A stretch of DNA of 10,121 bases from RGIG1959 sp964564305 (GTDB lineage: Bacteria > Bacillota > Clostridia > Oscillospirales > Acutalibacteraceae). How positions within the stretch are numbered: position 1 is the stretch's first letter; the number at the start of each line of letters is the position of its first letter. The stretch covers positions 1-10,121 of the forward strand of contig CAZMAM010000042.1 of the NCBI GenBank assembly GCA_964564305.1. The letters run 5' to 3'. The notes under the pieces are model-generated. The model saw only the letters and a list, made by a program, of their open reading frames with translations. It searched no databases and was not told the origin of the DNA. Positions 8,284 to 10,121 of this stretch are shown in pieces. The position numbers and the translations under genes are program-made.

Positions 8284-8485
8284 AAATGCACAGCGCAATT
8301 GATTTTTTAGCCAAAACAGATGCACGGTACTCTTGACAATCGGAGAATGCCTGACGTTGTTCCTTGCTTTTACCGCGATTAAGATGGAAACCGCTATGAA
8401 TAAGTTTGCGGGTGAGAGAACGATGCCTTTGGGGAAACAGAGAACAAAAGCAAAGCAAATATTGTGAAATCCCGTAGGAAAAGTC
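8084..8485. other. Intergenic stretch with probable gene remnants
   Basis: No intact gene can be supported here. Short protein-like pieces occur in different frames. One is the stretch from 8128 to 8283 described with the GTG at 8080. Another runs from about 8333 to 8467 and would encode LTIGECLTLFLAF followed by a basic tail ending KAKQIL. A six-base-pair hairpin with an ATTA loop lies at 8260-8275 but has no T run, so no convincing terminator for the polysaccharide operon was found. The layout suits decayed coding sequence between the locus and the tRNA. Confidence 0.4.
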
Positions 8486-8514
8486 TTGACAGCGTAAGAA
8501 AAATTTGCTATAAT
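8486..8514 (+). promoter_or_regulatory. Consensus extended -10 promoter for tRNA-Val
   Basis: TTGACA at 8486-8491 and TATAAT at 8509-8514 are separated by exactly 17 bases. The -10 box is preceded by TGC, giving the extended TGnTATAAT form. All twelve core bases match the main sigma-factor consensus. The tRNA gene begins 21 bases after the -10 box, so a short leader is expected. Confidence 0.93.
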
Positions 8515-8534
8515 GCCCATCGTTCACAGAAGAA

Positions 8535-8610
8535 GGACGATTAGCTCAGCTGGTAGAGCATCCGCTTGACGTGCGGAGGGTCAGCGGTTCGAGTCCGTTA
8601 TCGTCCACCA
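8535..8610 (+). tRNA. tRNA-Val (anticodon GAC)
   Basis: This 76-nt cloverleaf has an encoded CCA. The acceptor arms 8535-8541 and 8600-8606 are perfectly complementary. The D arm reads GCTC...GAGC. The anticodon stem TCCGC/GCGGA encloses the loop TTGACGT with anticodon GAC, read as valine (GUC/GUU). The T arm has the TTCGAGT loop and one G-T pair in its stem. It is followed by discriminator A and CCA at 8607-8610. It stands alone, with its own promoter and terminator. Position 37 is G. Confidence 0.95.
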
Positions 8611-8641
8611 AACCGTGAGAGAAATGAATAGAAAAACTGCG

Positions 8642-8686
8642 AAAGCAGGATGTTTGGTTTGCAAAAACCGGCATCCTGCTTTTCGT
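8642..8686 (+). terminator. Terminator-like hairpin after tRNA-Val
   Basis: Eleven bases at 8642-8652 pair perfectly with 8672-8682. Inside, GGTTT and AAACC (8656-8660 and 8665-8669) form a second stem capped by GCAA. A short T run (8680-8683) ends the stem. The position 31 bases after the tRNA and the long stem fit a rho-independent terminator, although the T run is short. Confidence 0.7.
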
Positions 8687-9084
8687 TATATATACGGAAG
8701 TCGGCGCGAAGTTCTCTCGGATCAGCATCAGCTATATCCGTTCGCGGCCGACGTGTCGTGACTGATATATACAAATTGAATAGAATCCGTGTAATGCGGC
8801 GATTATACCGCCACGACTGCTTTGAGAGAAGCACGAGCGCGTGTCCTGCCAAACAGGGACATGAGTGCACAGCGCCAAGAAAGGTTGCCTGCGTTCAGAA
8901 GCCGACACGGTATGGTTTGGTGAGGGAGTTCTTTTCCCAAGACGAAAAGCGATGGCTTAGAGTATCTTTTCGCACAGAGAGTGCGGTTGTCCTATTTCAT
9001 TATTTTTATCGGATATAACCGTATCTCGTTATTGTGCGTGATTTTATCGGGCGAATGCCCAAAGGGACAAATCTCAACGATACG
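8687..9084. other. Non-coding stretch with several small hairpins
   Basis: No open frame here looks like a real protein. The only long one (starting at 8650) runs through the terminator hairpin and has no ribosome site or family resemblance. Hairpins include 8842-8848 with 8854-8861 (one bulge), 8971-8975 with 8981-8985 (AGAGA loop), and 9049-9052 with 9057-9060 (GAAT loop). This density suggests a structured RNA, decayed mobile DNA, or both. I recognise no known riboswitch or ncRNA class. Confidence 0.4.
8700..8752. repeat. Imperfect inverted repeat
   Basis: GTCGGCGCGAA at 8700-8710 is complementary to 8741-8752 apart from one extra G. The arms enclose about 30 bases. No T run follows, so it is not a simple terminator. 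It lies in the non-coding stretch between the tRNA and the acetyltransferase. Confidence 0.5.
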
Positions 9085-9157
9085 CTTCAAAGGCGTTGAC
9101 ACTGCGGTCAGAAAACCGCGATACGGTGTCGCTGACCGCAGCACAATGCTTTTGAAG
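9085..9157 (+). repeat. Long imperfect palindrome upstream of the acetyltransferase gene
   Basis: Three nested stems can form. The outer one is 9085-9098 with 9144-9157 (14 pairs, two of them G-T), the middle is 9102-9111 with 9132-9141 (10 Watson-Crick pairs), and the inner is 9115-9118 with 9124-9127 around a CGATA loop. Only a small internal loop separates the outer and middle stems. No T run follows, and it ends 29 bases before the GNAT start, so it may be a 5' leader structure, a protein-binding palindrome or a small miniature element. Confidence 0.75.
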
Positions 9158-9186
9158 AAATTCAATTAAAGAAGGCGAGACGTGAC

Positions 9187-9726
9187 ATGCCGGAAACAGA
9201 AAGACTGACGATTCGCCGCTGGAAAGACAGCGACGCGGAAAATCTGTATCGCTACGCCAGCGATCCGGATATAGGCTTGCCCGCCGGATGGCCGCCTCAT
9301 AAAAGCATAAGGGAGAGCCTGAACATCATCAGGACGGTTCTCTCCCGATCTGAGGCATATGCGTTGTGCCTGAAACCGGGTGATGAGATTATCGGGTCTA
9401 TTGAATTAAAGCCAAACGGATTCTCTAACCTGACCAACCGTGAGGACGAATACGAACTCGGGTATTGGCTGGGCAAACCGTTTTGGGGCAAAGGACTGAT
9501 GCCGGAAGCCGTGAGAGAAATGCTTCGATACGCCTTTGAGGATTTAAAGGCGGCAAAAGTCTGGTGCGGATATTATGCGGGCAACGAAAAATCAAAGCGC
9601 GTACAGGAAAAGTGCGGTTTTCGGTATCAATACACTTTAGAAAATGCCGATGTGCCGATGCTTCACGAAACAAGAACTTGCATTGTTTCCTGTATTACGT
9701 TCAAAGATTGGGGGAAAATGTCATGA
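9187..9726 (+). CDS. GNAT family N-acetyltransferase (RimJ/RimL-like)
   Basis: This 179-residue protein begins with ETERLTIRRW, typical of the RimJ/RimL and ribosomal-protein acetyltransferase branch of the GNAT superfamily. These enzymes use acetyl-CoA to acetylate amines on proteins, amino acids or small molecules. YELGYWLGKPFWGKGL (89-104) is the usual beta-4 and pyrophosphate-binding loop region, and NEKSKRVQEKCGF (133-145) is the conserved C-terminal helix motif that packs on CoA. The length is normal. The start is ATG at 9187 with GAAGG at 9171-9175. It stands outside the polysaccharide operon, behind a long palindrome. The substrate cannot be told, and such genes are often accessory or resistance-like. 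Confidence 0.9.
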   Translation: MPETERLTIRRWKDSDAENLYRYASDPDIGLPAGWPPHKSIRESLNIIRTVLSRSEAYALCLKPGDEIIGSIELKPNGFSNLTNREDEYELGYWLGKPFWGKGLMPEAVREMLRYAFEDLKAAKVWCGYYAGNEKSKRVQEKCGFRYQYTLENADVPMLHETRTCIVSCITFKDWGKMS

Positions 9727-9814
9727 ATGTTTTTGTCACAAGCCGGTGTTCTTATCGCCGACTGCTATTGTGCTAAGGCGACAAGCACAGATAAACAAGG
9801 AGGATTCAAACATT

Positions 9815-10117
9815 ATGACACTTCGTGAGGTATCCCGTCAACTGTTCGAGCTGTCTGTTTCCGGCTATTTCAATCGGAAAAAATTGACCGAGAAGCAACT
9901 CCGAAATCACATCGCAGCCCAAACACAGGGAGACGGTCAAAAGACCGTTGTCATGGAAATTGCCCTGCCGGACGGGTGGTGGTACTTCGAGGTCGAGAAG
10001 CTGCCGCAGTTTGGCAAAGGTTATTATGAGTACCATATTCCGGTGACACGAGAGCAGGAAAAAATCATGGTGACCTCTAAAAATTCCTGTCTAAAGGCAA
10101 AAATTTCGTCAATTTAA
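9815..10117 (+). CDS. Small protein of unknown function
   Basis: This 100-residue protein starts at ATG 9815 with a perfect AAGGAGG (9797-9803) 11 nt upstream. Although the frame is open from 9644, that part overlaps the acetyltransferase gene and is not needed. The first half is helical and basic, with an LTEKQLRNHI stretch. The middle (ALPDGWWYFEVEKL) is aromatic and strand-like, followed by GKGYYEYHIPVT. No signal peptide or membrane segment is visible. It appears complete, with TAA at 10115-10117. The 88-nt gap after the acetyltransferase gene allows either co-transcription or a separate transcript. I do not recognise a family and assign no function. Confidence 0.75.
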   Translation: MTLREVSRQLFELSVSGYFNRKKLTEKQLRNHIAAQTQGDGQKTVVMEIALPDGWWYFEVEKLPQFGKGYYEYHIPVTREQEKIMVTSKNSCLKAKISSI

Positions 10118-10121
10118 TATC

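Noticed and set aside
7950..8336. Plus-strand frame of 128 codons
   Set aside because: Its first third lies inside the epimerase-like gene in another frame, and no family resemblance or ribosome site is seen.
8546..8728. Minus-strand frame ending in GLEPLTLRTSSGCSTS
   Set aside because: It is the reverse-strand translation of the tRNA gene, a well-known spurious database protein.
8650..9018. Plus-strand frame of 122 codons
   Set aside because: It begins inside the terminator hairpin, lacks a ribosome site and has a low-complexity, basic composition unlike a real protein.
9723..9776. 17-codon frame overlapping the acetyltransferase stop (ATGA)
   Set aside because: It is too short, has no ribosome site and is Cys/Arg-rich. 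A leader peptide is possible but unsupported.
1..10121. CRISPR array, insertion sequence or transposase
   Set aside because: No spaced direct repeats, no terminal repeats with a transposase, and no integrase were found.

Overview
The window looks like part of a low-to-mid GC Firmicutes chromosome, most likely a Clostridia-type gut anaerobe. This is inferred from strong AGGAGG-like ribosome sites with GTG and TTG starts, a perfect extended -10 promoter in front of a tRNA gene, and protein families typical of Firmicutes exopolysaccharide loci. The species cannot be named from sequence alone.

Positions 1-8083 carry six tightly packed plus-strand genes from a surface-polysaccharide locus. In order they are a polysaccharide pyruvyl transferase family protein (GTG start), an acyltransferase-3 membrane protein (TTG start, with a run of nine G inside the gene), a MenD-like thiamine-diphosphate enzyme, a PP-loop ATP-pyrophosphatase-like protein, a Wzx-type flippase and an NAD-dependent epimerase/reductase-like protein. 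No glycosyltransferase, polymerase or chain-length regulator is present, so the window probably holds the 3' part of a larger cluster lying to the left. A probable terminator hairpin sits at the left edge, just before the first gene. The TPP-enzyme plus PP-loop pair is the most unusual part. It suggests synthesis or activation of an uncommon acid or sugar substituent, with the acyl- and pyruvyl-transferase homologues as candidates for attaching groups and the flippase for export.

Positions 8084-8534 hold no convincing intact gene. A GTG codon overlapping the stop of the epimerase-like gene could be the broken 5' end of a further operon gene. A near-perfect promoter (8486-8514) then drives tRNA-Val(GAC) at 8535-8610, followed by a terminator-like hairpin.

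Positions 8611-9186 are non-coding as far as can be seen but rich in inverted repeats, ending in a 73-nt imperfect palindrome just upstream of a GNAT acetyltransferase gene (9187-9726). A 100-residue protein of unknown function (9815-10117) with a perfect AAGGAGG ribosome site closes the window. The tRNA therefore separates the polysaccharide locus from an unrelated accessory-looking region.
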